A DNA stretch of 64,000 bases, from NCBI GenBank assembly GCA_937890595.1, contig CALADM010000024.1:1-64000 (forward strand). Direction: 5' to 3'. The notes under the pieces were generated by a model. It was not told the origin of the DNA. It saw nothing but the letters and a program-made list of their open reading frames with translations, and searched no databases. This DNA is from CAJMNU01 sp905214855 (GTDB lineage Bacteria; Bacillota; Clostridia; Lachnospirales; Lachnospiraceae). Below, one piece after another: positions 38,166-45,876 of the stretch. Position numbers and translations under genes: made by a program. How positions within the stretch are numbered: the first letter of the stretch is position 1; every line of letters starts with the position of its first letter.

Positions 38166-38698
38166 TCGTCCTCGTCCTCCTCCTCATCTTCTACATCATC
38201 TCCAAATATAGCATCTATTTCATCTGATTTAATACCATCTATCTCATCTGGATCATATTCTGACAATTCCTCTAAAACGGAAGTCAGTTCTGTTCTGATC
38301 ACAGAAATAATGACATTAATATCGTCTTCTCCAGCCACTTCCATCGCCAATTTAGATGGAACAGACAGTAAGCGATTTCTAAAACGAACTAACATGTCTG
38401 ATAAAAATGCTTCTACATCTTCTGCTTCATGCAATTCCCTACGGAGCTTGCGGAGTTTTAAAAGTGAGATCTGTTTCTTCACTTCCTCATGTTGGGCTTG
38501 TATTGTTTCCTTTGAGATAGATGCCCCCCTCCCGACTTCCGCATTTACCTTATATTCAATATACTCTTGGATACATTGTTCCAGGTTATATCCTTTTCCA
38601 TTCTGATTCAACTTAAACAGCTCTTCTTCCTTTAACTGTCGTATTCTTCTCGTGCTGATCCCAAGACATTGTGCAAGCTGTTTTTGATTTACAACCAT
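38162..38698 (-). CDS. Terminase small subunit (Nu1-like DNA-binding)
   Basis: A 178-residue protein: N-terminal winged HTH (NQKQLAQCLGISTRRIRQLKEEELF), central coiled coil, and an acidic C-terminal tail (DDVEDEEEDEDE). This is the layout of lambda Nu1-type small subunits that bind the cos region. First gene of the leftward late operon. Confidence 0.85.
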   Translation of the reverse strand: MVVNQKQLAQCLGISTRRIRQLKEEELFKLNQNGKGYNLEQCIQEYIEYKVNAEVGRGASISKETIQAQHEEVKKQISLLKLRKLRRELHEAEDVEAFLSDMLVRFRNRLLSVPSKLAMEVAGEDDINVIISVIRTELTSVLEELSEYDPDEIDGIKSDEIDAIFGDDVEDEEEDEDE

Positions 38699-38787
38699 CC
38701 CCTCAACTCCTTTATCACATCCTTCAAAGAGGAAGGAAGTACCCTATTTTTTTTCTTTAAAAAGAGAAAACCTATGCGCCTTTCCAC

Positions 38788-38811
38788 GACCCGCAAGGGG
38801 GCTAGGGGGTC
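38788..38811. other. Candidate cos site
   Basis: A GC-rich block (GACCC...GGGTC ends; GCAAGGGGGCTAGGGG inside) in an AT-rich gap 90 bp upstream of the terminase small subunit gene. gpA/Nu1-type terminases cut at cos sites in this position. The cut itself cannot be seen. The rest of the gap up to 38852 carries no gene. Confidence 0.4.
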
Positions 38812-38852
38812 AGTAGTACCTTTCCTTCTGATAAGAACACATTTACTTTCTT

Positions 38853-39044
38853 ACATAATCTCAATCATGTTTTACTCTCACCAAAATCAAACAACAAATA
38901 CAAAACAGGAAAGTACTTATCTATATGACAAATACTTTCCTGTTATTGGAGGAGATTACAGTGTAATGTAGCGTACATCTATTACTGTATATAGTAATAT
39001 AGCACACTTTAACCGAACATAACCGAACATTTACAAATTTTCTT
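38853..39044. repeat. 192-bp direct repeat, left copy
   Basis: Identical to 40024-40215. It contains a 12-bp-arm hairpin (AACAGGAAAGTA / TACTTTCCTGTT) that would terminate leftward transcripts, the palindrome TATTACT-gtatat-AGTAATA, and a tandem AACCGAACAT pair. Its right end copies the last codons of the gene at 40202-40660, so this copy is a remnant that came with the antirepressor cassette. Confidence 0.93.
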
Positions 39045-39093
39045 TAAAAATTTTTCATCATGGTTCACCTCTTCCTTCTCAACTTTCTCAAAA

Positions 39094-39792
39094 TTAAAAT
39101 TCTTCTATTATATCCTTTATATCCTGATAAATCTGCTTATATGGCATATTCTGTCCCATTAACTTCCGGATCCGCATCTTTACCAATGTTTCTAATGATT
39201 TTAACTCCAAAAGCGTCTCCTGTGAGATATCATCACGCCGTCCACCCTGAAGTCCTACTTTGCTATTGATTAGCTTCGTAAAGATCATATAGTACTTATC
39301 CGCACTCCTGCTGCCCTGTTCCCTTGCGTACTCCACAAACAATTTTATTTGATCCGTTTCATATTTGCGTACCACCTTCGATTCTTCCCGCATTCCCAGC
39401 CATTTACTATCTTTTTCAGAAACTATGTAGCAGCCATTCTTTTTGATGGATTGAATCATTTCATAGACCCAATTAAAATATTCATCTGCCACCACTTGAT
39501 TTGATTTTCTAACGATTGTATAAATTCCTTTTTCGTTATACATAAAAACTTTTTCATTGTTCCTGTGGTGCTTAACAGAGGGTGTCATATTGACACGGTC
39601 AACTTCAATACTCTCCTGATCCAACAAACTCGGATACCGTTTATGTATAATTGTAATAGCATTTTGTGGCTGTTTATACTGCAATGCATAACCGATCTGT
39701 GTTCTGCTCATGTAAATGTTATTTTCCTCATCTACATAGAAATCACATACAGTTCCTAAAAATTCACCTTGTTTCACAAGTTCTAGTCTCAT
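39094..39792 (-). CDS. Phage antirepressor with Bro-N domain
   Basis: A 232-residue protein. The N-terminal 100 residues match the Bro-N family (FLGTVCDFYVDEENNIYMSR; TQIGYALQYKQPQNAITIIH; KVFMYNEKGIYTIVRKS), and the C-terminal half is basic and helical. Such proteins act as antirepressors or regulators of lysogeny. It lies on a segment bracketed by 192-bp repeats, with a terminator just upstream, so it is insulated from the early operon. Confidence 0.8.
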   Translation of the reverse strand: MRLELVKQGEFLGTVCDFYVDEENNIYMSRTQIGYALQYKQPQNAITIIHKRYPSLLDQESIEVDRVNMTPSVKHHRNNEKVFMYNEKGIYTIVRKSNQVVADEYFNWVYEMIQSIKKNGCYIVSEKDSKWLGMREESKVVRKYETDQIKLFVEYAREQGSRSADKYYMIFTKLINSKVGLQGGRRDDISQETLLELKSLETLVKMRIRKLMGQNMPYKQIYQDIKDIIEEF

Positions 39793-39831
39793 AATTATTC
39801 ATCCTTTCATTACTTCTTAATTTCTGACATT

Positions 39832-39861
39832 AAAAAAGTCCAGCCTTTCGCTGAACTTTAA
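39832..39861 (-). terminator. Intrinsic terminator upstream of the antirepressor gene
   Basis: On the minus strand AAAGTTCAGC, loop GAAAG, GCTGGACTTTTTT. The T6 tract makes it a strong leftward terminator, cutting off read-through into the antirepressor. Confidence 0.75.
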
Positions 39862-39877
39862 TTATGTATTAGGGAGG

Positions 39878-40006
39878 TCAGGAACATACTCCAAACAGGA
39901 CTTCTCCCCTGTATTCAATCCATTCACCATGCCTCCAAGTATAAAAAGAACACCCAGATTTATACCTGCGTGTTTCCTTCGCTTTCGTACTCTTCTTCCT
40001 TACCAT
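39878..40006 (-). CDS. Possible small basic protein
   Basis: A 42-residue frame from ATG 40006 (AAGG ten bases upstream): MVRKKSTKAKETRRYKSG, then an aromatic FYTWRHGEWIEYRGEV segment. It resembles a small zinc-free beta protein but has no recognised family. It lies inside the segment bracketed by the 192-bp repeats. It may be non-coding. Confidence 0.35.
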   Translation of the reverse strand: MVRKKSTKAKETRRYKSGCSFYTWRHGEWIEYRGEVLFGVCS

Positions 40007-40023
40007 GCCATATCTACCTTCTC

Positions 40024-40215
40024 ACATAATCTCAATCATGTTTTACTCTCACCAAAATCAAACAACAAATACAAAACAGGAAAGTACTTATCTATATGAC
40101 AAATACTTTCCTGTTATTGGAGGAGATTACAGTGTAATGTAGCGTACATCTATTACTGTATATAGTAATATAGCACACTTTAACCGAACATAACCGAACA
40201 TTTACAAATTTTCTT
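40024..40215. repeat. 192-bp direct repeat, right copy
   Basis: Identical to 38853-39044. Here the right end includes the real 3' end of the gene at 40202-40660 (last four codons and stop), showing this to be the parental copy. The hairpin inside it would terminate that gene's transcript. Confidence 0.93.
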
Positions 40216-40660
40216 CAAAAAATCTTGCATGTTTTATTCGGCAGCCATCCTCTGTATATTTTCGATTTGGAAATATCTGGTTCATCTGCTGCGCCACTCG
40301 CCACCAAGGTAACTGATCAATATAATATAATCGAAACATAGTCCGTATTTCTGGATTTGTAATAAACTCTATATATTCTTCTACTTCACATACTAACTCT
40401 AATAATTCAACTTCTTTTATCTCTAAAAGATTCTTCAATTTCCGCAATGCTTTTTGCTTTCGTATTATTACAGGATCCTGTACACCCTCAATTTTAATTG
40501 TCCCGTAAATACATAGCTCTCCTTTAGATCCACTAACTACATCTGCAACTTGATTATGTTCTAATTTCTCAAGTTCCTTTTTTTTCATTTTGATCCGTTT
40601 TCGTATATCTTTTATTTCCCCCATTAAATCTGCGTATTGTTTCAAAATCTTTTTGTCCAA
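40202..40660 (-). CDS. Phage transcriptional regulator, DUF1492/sigma-like
   Basis: A 152-residue protein with an N-terminal coiled coil and a C-terminal HTH (MFRLYYIDQLPWWRVAQQMN; YTEDGCRIKHARFFEENL). The ending matches small sigma-like regulators that precede terminase genes in clostridial phages and switch on late genes. TTG 40660 has GGAGG nine bases upstream. Confidence 0.65.
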   Translation of the reverse strand: MDKKILKQYADLMGEIKDIRKRIKMKKKELEKLEHNQVADVVSGSKGELCIYGTIKIEGVQDPVIIRKQKALRKLKNLLEIKEVELLELVCEVEEYIEFITNPEIRTMFRLYYIDQLPWWRVAQQMNQIFPNRKYTEDGCRIKHARFFEENL

Positions 40661-40753
40661 CCATCCCCACCTCCAGCATATCTTTATACAATTTTAAAAC
40701 AAATACACATTTTTTTACAGACACACCATATTACACATATGTTACACAAAAAT

Positions 40754-40780
40754 ACCATCAGCCAAAATCTGACTGATGGT
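40754..40780 (-). terminator. Intrinsic terminator after the ribbon-helix-helix gene
   Basis: On the minus strand ACCATCAG pairs with CTGATGGT, followed by ATTTTTG. It lies 13 bp after the stop of the gene at 40794. Confidence 0.7.
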
Positions 40781-40793
40781 ACTCTTTTACTTA

Positions 40794-40979
40794 TTATTTA
40801 TGTTCCTCAATGAACTCTAGCATGAACTTTGTGATCTGTGAAGCCTGACTCACACCTGCCTTCTCACATGCATTTGCAAATTGTTCCGCAACCTCTTTTT
40901 TGATCTTAAAAGACTTTGCAACTAATCCAGCTTTCTTCTGATATTTTTCTGTCGCAATTGTTTGTCTGTTTGCAGCCAT
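40794..40979 (-). CDS. Arc-like ribbon-helix-helix DNA-binding protein
   Basis: A 61-residue protein (MAANRQTIATEKYQKKAG; VSQASQITKFMLEFIEEHK). The pattern of a short strand and two helices is Arc/MetJ-like. ATG 40979 follows AGGAG by seven bases; upstream frame is not needed. A candidate regulator of the palindromic promoter at 41309-41337. Confidence 0.65.
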   Translation of the reverse strand: MAANRQTIATEKYQKKAGLVAKSFKIKKEVAEQFANACEKAGVSQASQITKFMLEFIEEHK

Positions 40980-41108
40980 TCTCATTCTCCTTTTCTGCTT
41001 TTCAACCATAATACAAAAGCGTAAACAAGTTTTATACAACCTATAGTAATAAAAAGTACTCCCAGTTTAAATAACATCTTGACACAGATGAAGGGATGTG
41101 TTAGGGTG

Positions 41109-41139
41109 GTCATGTGGAATACATTTCATTCCACATGAC
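41109..41139. other. Perfect 12-bp stem-loop, function unknown
   Basis: GTCATGTGGAAT pairs perfectly with ATTCCACATGAC across a 7-base loop. It is 8 bp after the stop of the 44-residue membrane peptide. On the plus strand it is followed by TATTTTG, so it could end an antisense RNA; on the minus strand no T-tract follows. Confidence 0.6.
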
Positions 41140-41146
41140 TATTTTG

Positions 41147-41281
41147 TTAAATAAGCTTGTTTAGAATTGTCTCAAGTATTATTAAGATAATTCCAACAAT
41201 CAAATCCGTTAATGCTTCGACCAGCCAAGTCTTGAAAGCCTTAGCGGATTTTTTCTTTTTTCTTCTGCTTTCGCCCCTCAC
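41147..41281 (-). CDS. Small basic membrane peptide, toxin-like
   Basis: A 44-residue peptide from GTG 41281 with AAGGAGGTGAAC upstream. The N-terminus is very basic (RGESRRKKKKSAKAFKTW); the rest is one hydrophobic helix (LIVGIILIILETILNKLI). Size and shape match membrane-active peptides such as type I toxins or small holins. Its promoter carries a perfect operator palindrome. No family recognised. Confidence 0.6.
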   Translation of the reverse strand: MRGESRRKKKKSAKAFKTWLVEALTDLIVGIILIILETILNKLI

Positions 41282-41308
41282 CTGCTGTTCACCTCCTTTC
41301 TGTAATAT

Positions 41309-41337
41309 ATTATATCATAGGGTTTACCCTATGTCAA
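41309..41337 (-). promoter_or_regulatory. Promoter with an embedded 18-bp perfect palindrome
   Basis: On the minus strand TTGACA (41332-41337) and TATAAT (41309-41314) are both consensus and 17 bases apart. The spacer is filled by CATAGGGTTTACCCTATG (41316-41333), a perfect palindrome apart from its TT/AA centre. A repressor bound there would block RNA polymerase completely. It drives the 44-residue peptide at 41147-41281. Confidence 0.8.
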
Positions 41338-41408
41338 TCAGTTTCTTGTATTTTTTTGACAAAAAGAAAAGACAGAAACAATTCTTTAACTGTATCTGCC
41401 TTCCATAT

Positions 41409-41807
41409 TCATTCCTGAATCAATCCATTTATAACCATATCAGAAAAAACCTTTACTTTTAACCTATTTACAAGTCTATTTTTATTTCTGCTTATAGTAG
41501 TAGTTGTTGTGTTAAAATATTCTGCTATATATTCCCGTGTTTTGTTCTCAAAATAGAATAATCTGATAATCTCATAATATTTATCCGTTTCCAGATCCTT
41601 TAGTGCATGATCTACACGCTTTATCAATTTCTTTGTATGTGGCTGCTGCGACTTCTTTAAATCAGGATACATCTGGAGAATCATCTCTGTTCTCTGATAT
41701 GCTGTATATTCCTCTCCTTTTATAAGTCCCTCCTCCCTTAACTGTGATATTGTTGCTTTCACTGTTTCATTGATTATAGTTTCTACATCCAAAATCTCTA
41801 TCTCCAA
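41409..41807 (-). CDS. ArpU/RinA-like late transcription regulator
   Basis: About 132 residues with a sigma-70 region 4-like HTH at the C-terminal half (YYEIIRLFYFENKTREYIAE; FNTTTTTISRNKNRLVNRL). ArpU/RinA proteins activate late genes in Bacillota phages. I chose TTG 41807 (GGAGG eight bases upstream); ATG 41822 is the alternative. First gene downstream of parB. Confidence 0.7.
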   Translation of the reverse strand: MEIEILDVETIINETVKATISQLREEGLIKGEEYTAYQRTEMILQMYPDLKKSQQPHTKKLIKRVDHALKDLETDKYYEIIRLFYFENKTREYIAEYFNTTTTTISRNKNRLVNRLKVKVFSDMVINGLIQE

Positions 41808-41856
41808 TCTATACCCCTCCATATCACATTTGACACTCCACCAGCCCTTTTACTGT

Positions 41857-43044
41857 CTATGTATGCAGTTCAAGCAAATTTTTATATGCCACTAGTTCCA
41901 TAACATGCTTAGTATAAGTTCTTGGCTGATTTTCCTTCCAATAACTTCCCATCTCTCTAAGTATCCCTTCAACATTAGCAATCATTTCACGAAGAATATA
42001 TTCATCATAAGCAGCAGGTTCTTTATGATCTTGATCCTGATCCAGCTCAAACTCCTGTTCCTGTTGCTCTTTTTCTTTGACTTCTTCTAAATCTTTCTTT
42101 ATCTTCTCTTCAGAAGGTTTCTTTTTATCTTCTGCAGGATAAGATGTCTTTTCCATAGAAGCAGATCGGCTCTGCGCCTGCTGCTCTTCTCCCATGATCC
42201 TATCCCCCATCTCACTCTCTGCCATCATATCAAGTGCTTCTGTGTCCATTTCATCTACTACTTCAATAATCTCTGTCTTATTCTCTTCCTCCTCTTTCCG
42301 TTTTAATCCCTTTGCATCATTAATAGAAAGACCACCATCATTCTTATACTTTTTTGCAGCAGCAGTCTGGCATGTATCTGACAAACCAGATAATTCATAT
42401 GCTGTTGACATATTAATTTTACCAGCTTTAAACAGTTCCATCAATTCTTTTGATAAATGATTCTTGATTGCTTTATATCTTGCGATCTGTGTCTCCTTAA
42501 TCCCCATGAACTGTGCCAATACTGTTCTGGTTCGTCCTTCTATACTCACTTCCTTACGTAATTCCTGTATCAATGCTTCTGTCTGAAGAACTTCTTCCAT
42601 TTTCTCCCAATCACTTTTTTCCCTAAAACTATTTGCAAATATCAGGGTCAAACGATCCAGCAACTGGTTCACAACATTCTCTTTATCCTCTTCCTCACGC
42701 ACAACACATGGAACATAGCGATATTGCTCATATCCCTCTTCCAACAATGACAAACAAGCCATACGTCTCCTGTGTCCTGCTTTAAGATAATACTTATCCT
42801 CTTTCTTTCGCACAAGCAGGGGCTGTAAGATTCCAACAAGGGCTATTGTCTTTTTTAACTCCTCTATATCCTCTACACTATAGAAATTCTCTTCTGAAGG
42901 GATCAATTCATGGATATCCAACATCACCTGTTCCAACTCTGCTGGTGTTTCTCTCCTTATATCTGTATCCTGTTGCTCATCCTGCTTTTCAGCTGCCATT
43001 CTGGATCTTTCACTCAGCAGCTGGTTTAAATTAAATTTCGCCAT
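41857..43044 (-). CDS. parB: ParB/Spo0J-family partition protein
   Basis: A 395-residue protein. The N-terminal ParB/sulfiredoxin fold includes IHELIPSEENFYSVEDIEEL, GILQPLLVRKKEDKYYLKAG and the HRRRMACL motif (GHRR is the CTP-binding signature in ParB). An HTH follows (TVLAQFMGIKETQIARYKAI). The second half is a long, very acidic Glu/Gln-rich linker and a C-terminal dimer-like helix. It should bind a centromere site; a TGTGTCC palindrome lies 29 bp upstream of its start. Confidence 0.85.
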   Translation of the reverse strand: MAKFNLNQLLSERSRMAAEKQDEQQDTDIRRETPAELEQVMLDIHELIPSEENFYSVEDIEELKKTIALVGILQPLLVRKKEDKYYLKAGHRRRMACLSLLEEGYEQYRYVPCVVREEEDKENVVNQLLDRLTLIFANSFREKSDWEKMEEVLQTEALIQELRKEVSIEGRTRTVLAQFMGIKETQIARYKAIKNHLSKELMELFKAGKINMSTAYELSGLSDTCQTAAAKKYKNDGGLSINDAKGLKRKEEEENKTEIIEVVDEMDTEALDMMAESEMGDRIMGEEQQAQSRSASMEKTSYPAEDKKKPSEEKIKKDLEEVKEKEQQEQEFELDQDQDHKEPAAYDEYILREMIANVEGILREMGSYWKENQPRTYTKHVMELVAYKNLLELHT

Positions 43045-43072
43045 TATAACCTCCCAATCTCATCCAATCTAC

Positions 43073-43095
43073 AATGTGTCCAATTTGGACACATT
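43073..43095. promoter_or_regulatory. Dispersed palindrome, copy 3 (between parA and parB)
   Basis: AATGTGTCCAA, centre T, TTGGACACATT. It fills much of the 57-bp gap between the parA stop and parB start. Its place suggests a parS-like ParB site. Confidence 0.85.
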
Positions 43096-43101
43096 TTTCA
43101 G

Positions 43102-43896
43102 TCACCGGATCTTGTCCAAATATTCGCAGACAAGCTGATAATAGTCTTTCGCTGCTGCTGAATATTTTGAATACACAGGTATTGGCATTCTGGCGAACGT
43201 ACTTTCGCTTACTTTCTTCGATGCCCTAATTTTAGTCTGGAACATTGGATACTTCCCACTCATGATCAGAAGCTCTGCTCCCTGTTGATGAGCTGCGTTC
43301 TGCTTGTCATATTTTGTGATAAAACATCCTTGCAGATTTAATCCCTGATTCAGACATTCCTTTGTAGTCTCAATTTGTTCTACAAGCTCCTCTAATCCCT
43401 CTGTAGTATTATCATCGATCTCAAGCGGCACAAGTACATCATCACTTGCTACAAGCGCATTAATGGTCGATATATTGATATCTGGAGCATTATCAATGAC
43501 ACAGAAATCATATTTGTCTGACACTGTATCAAGAGCCTTTTTTAGCCGTGTTTGCTGTGGTCTTGTCTGATCCAGCATCACTTCCAGATTTGCCTTCAAA
43601 AGTCTCATGTTTGCTGTTATGATATCCAGATTTCCAAAGTCTGTATGCTGGATCAGTCTATGTACATCCGGCTTTCTTTCTGTCATGATCTCAGCGATCC
43701 CAGCACCTTCCTCACTTCGTCTCCTCAATCCCCTTGATGAATCCCCCTGTTTGTCATTATCCACTAGCAAAACCTTAAACCCATAATGCTCTGCAAGAAT
43801 ATGGGCAATGGCAAGGGTTGAAATTGTCTTCGCAACACCACCCTTGAGGTTAATAACTGACAACACTCTCATTCTCTTTTCGCTTGTATGTTCCAT
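43102..43896 (-). CDS. parA: ParA-family partition ATPase
   Basis: A 264-residue ParA: deviant Walker A in VINLKGGVAKTISTLAIA near residue 20, VLLVDNDKQGDSSRGL, and CVIDNAPDINISTINAL as Walker B. The DNKQGD (rather than DxDPQ) variant is noteworthy. ATG 43896 is preceded by AGGAGG. Together with ParB it would segregate the phage genome if it exists as a plasmid, or act in replication. Confidence 0.9.
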   Translation of the reverse strand: MEHTSEKRMRVLSVINLKGGVAKTISTLAIAHILAEHYGFKVLLVDNDKQGDSSRGLRRRSEEGAGIAEIMTERKPDVHRLIQHTDFGNLDIITANMRLLKANLEVMLDQTRPQQTRLKKALDTVSDKYDFCVIDNAPDINISTINALVASDDVLVPLEIDDNTTEGLEELVEQIETTKECLNQGLNLQGCFITKYDKQNAAHQQGAELLIMSGKYPMFQTKIRASKKVSESTFARMPIPVYSKYSAAAKDYYQLVCEYLDKIR

Positions 43897-43972
43897 CTTT
43901 CTCCTCCTGTTTTGATCTGGCATGGCAGCAGGCTATATGCAAGGCTATGCCACAGATCCTTGTGTATTATGT

Positions 43973-45064
43973 TTAATTCATTACTCCTGCGGCTGTATAT
44001 CTATCACATTCCATACGCACCATGTTCCATGCCATCTTGTCATAGTCATAATCTCTCTGTTCAAAATTCTTGAAACGGTTTTGGACAGAATACATACAGG
44101 GATTACCTTTTTGCTCCTGCTGCCGACTCCTAAGGATCAGCTGCTCACACTGTTTACGCAGTTTTGCTGTGCTGCGGATATTGATACTCCAAAACGGATC
44201 CGTGATCGCAAACTTCAACGCCTCACTAATCTCATCTTCGCTACGGTTATCAATCCGCTTCATCTTCTCCACTTCCTTCGCCCATTTGTCATAACCAGCT
44301 TCCGTTTCTGGGACTTTTACATTTGGCAACTGCTTTTTCAATGCTGTGATCAGCGTGTCTACGCATTTACGCTCGAAGGAATCTGGCGGGAATGTGTTAT
44401 GTGCAGTTTTCGTTTTTGGTTTTTCTTGTGATGCTTTAGCATCATTCTTTTTAATATTTTTAGTTTTAGTTTTTTGTTTTAGTTTATATATATTTTTATT
44501 TATATATATATCTTTATCTATATCATCCGTTTTCTGTCCCGTATTCTGTGCCATATTCTGTTCATTATTCTGTTCATTTTTTGAACCCTTTTCGGCACAC
44601 AATACAGCTTCTTTTTCACTGTTTTTTGTTTCTACATGCTCTTTTGGCTCAGTTTTAGCCATTTTTTCAACACTTTTTCCTGTTTTTGGGGTACTTTTGC
44701 CAGTATGATCTGTATTATTCTTTTCCTGCTCTTCATTTTTCGGTTCCATATTCTGTTCAAAATTTGAACCCTTTTTAGAATTCAATGATATGATTCTGTA
44801 TCTCGTTGGCATTCCTTTCTTACCAGCCTGTACTTCCAAAAGTCCTGCTTCAATAAGAGAATCCCTGCACCTTAAAAATGTATTTTTACTATCAATATGC
44901 AGATCTGCCATCAAACGCATGTTCTCCACCTCAACCCACTCTTCCCACATGGATTCATTGTGATAATGCATCAGCTTATACCACAGAAGCTGTGCTAACG
45001 CTGGCAAGTGCTTATATTCAAGCAAGCGTTCGAAATTTTTAATTTCAACCAAATAGTTCATCAT
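43973..45064 (-). CDS. Phage replication initiation / replisome organiser-like protein
   Basis: About 363 residues: an N-terminal winged HTH (LPALAQLLWYKLMHYHNESM; DSKNTFLRCRDSLIEAGLLE), a long low-complexity Lys/Glu/Asn linker, and a C-terminal helical domain (FAITDPFWSINIRSTAKLRK). This is the plan of phage and plasmid replication proteins with DnaD-like ends. ATG 45064 with GGAG upstream. It directly follows module 1 of the immunity array. Confidence 0.7.
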   Translation of the reverse strand: MMNYLVEIKNFERLLEYKHLPALAQLLWYKLMHYHNESMWEEWVEVENMRLMADLHIDSKNTFLRCRDSLIEAGLLEVQAGKKGMPTRYRIISLNSKKGSNFEQNMEPKNEEQEKNNTDHTGKSTPKTGKSVEKMAKTEPKEHVETKNSEKEAVLCAEKGSKNEQNNEQNMAQNTGQKTDDIDKDIYINKNIYKLKQKTKTKNIKKNDAKASQEKPKTKTAHNTFPPDSFERKCVDTLITALKKQLPNVKVPETEAGYDKWAKEVEKMKRIDNRSEDEISEALKFAITDPFWSINIRSTAKLRKQCEQLILRSRQQEQKGNPCMYSVQNRFKNFEQRDYDYDKMAWNMVRMECDRYTAAGVMN

Positions 45065-45088
45065 ACTGCCCCATCTCCTCATCTGTTG

Positions 45089-45361
45089 CTATGTTTCGAC
45101 CTCATAATACCGACATGCTGCCGTTTCAGGACTCTTATTCGCATATTTAATCCTCACTCCCTGAGTGCAGTGTCCCGAATTTGTTTTAAAATATCTTCCA
45201 CCCTCTCGAACATAATGCTGCATGAAAAACCTGCAGCTCTTACACTCCATTGGCTTTCTTGGCTCTCTCCCCAACTCTTCAAGTAGTTTCTGATAATTCT
45301 CCCTCAGCCTTCTGTTCTCCGCTTCCATCTCCCAGATCGCTTGACTCAATGTTGTTTGCAT
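45089..45361 (-). CDS. Cys-cluster coiled-coil protein, module 1
   Basis: A 90-residue protein: coiled coil (IWEMEAENRRLRENYQKLLEEL), then CKSCRFFMQHY, GHCTQG and ACRYYE. The four Cys with His suggest a zinc site. Nearly identical copies occur in modules 2-4. AGGAG precedes ATG 45361. It is transcribed from its own operator-bearing promoter towards the replication gene. Function not recognised. Confidence 0.8.
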   Translation of the reverse strand: MQTTLSQAIWEMEAENRRLRENYQKLLEELGREPRKPMECKSCRFFMQHYVREGGRYFKTNSGHCTQGVRIKYANKSPETAACRYYEVET

Positions 45362-45379
45362 TGTAATTTCTCTCCTTAT

Positions 45380-45440
45380 AGTGCGCATTTTGAGCACTTA
45401 TTATTAATGAAAGTATAGTGTACAATTTGAGCATTGTCAA
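45380..45440. promoter_or_regulatory. Divergent promoter/operator 1
   Basis: Two 19-bp sites: 45380-45398 (AGTGCGCATTTTGAGCACT) and 45417-45435 (AGTGTACAATTTGAGCATT), centres 37 bp apart. Leftward promoter TTGACA/TATACT, 17-base spacer (45412-45440); rightward TTGAGC/TATAGT, 18-base spacer. The second site overlaps both promoters. Confidence 0.85.
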
Positions 45441-45463
45441 TAACTTTTTAAAGGAGGCATATT

Positions 45464-45697
45464 ATGTTTTCTCAACGCTTAAACACCATTAGAAAAGCAA
45501 AAGGAATCACAGCCCAACAAATGGCTGATCATCTCTGTATGGGATTGAGAGCATATCGTAATTATGAAAGCGGAGACCGTTTCCCATCACCTGAAGCATT
45601 AATCAAAATTGCTGATAAATTAGATGTTTCTATTGATTACCTGCTTGGGCGTGATGACTTTCTGAAAGCTCACGGAGTGTTTTTTGATGAATACTAA
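45464..45697 (+). CDS. XRE-family HTH repressor A1 (type I)
   Basis: A 77-residue one-domain HTH protein (KGITAQQMADHLCMGLRAYR; YESGDRFPSPEALIKIADKL; SIDYLLGRDD). The recognition helix CMGLRAYRNYESG resembles A3, not A2 or A4. AAGGAGG precedes ATG 45464. The last 68 bp overlap B1 on the opposite strand. Confidence 0.88.
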   Translation: MFSQRLNTIRKAKGITAQQMADHLCMGLRAYRNYESGDRFPSPEALIKIADKLDVSIDYLLGRDDFLKAHGVFFDEY

Positions 45698-45851
45698 AAA
45701 ACTCTTCTAGCTTGTCCCAAATCTCTATACTTCCCAACCTTTCCCCACTCTCTATTGCTTTATAATACCTTAAATTTATCCCCAACTTGTCCGCCATCTG
45801 CTGCTGCGTCAATCCTGCGCCCTGGCGGGCTTTCTTTAAATTTTCTCTCAT
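45630..45851 (-). CDS. XRE-family HTH protein B1 (type I)
   Basis: A 73-residue HTH protein (MRENLKKARQGAGLTQQQMA; LGINLRYYKAIESGERLGS). It starts 25 bp after the Cys-cluster 2 stop, so both are read from promoter 2. The 3' end overlaps A1. Probably Cro-like; its helix GINLRYYKAIESG pairs it with B3. Confidence 0.85.
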   Translation of the reverse strand: MRENLKKARQGAGLTQQQMADKLGINLRYYKAIESGERLGSIEIWDKLEEFFSIHQKTLRELSESHHAQAGNQ

Positions 45852-45876
45852 GTAATCCCCATCTCCTCATCTGTTG

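Noticed and set aside
41857..43095. Canonical host-type parS (TGTTTCACGTGAAACA)
   Set aside because: No such sequence is seen near parAB; the local palindrome is different and of odd length.
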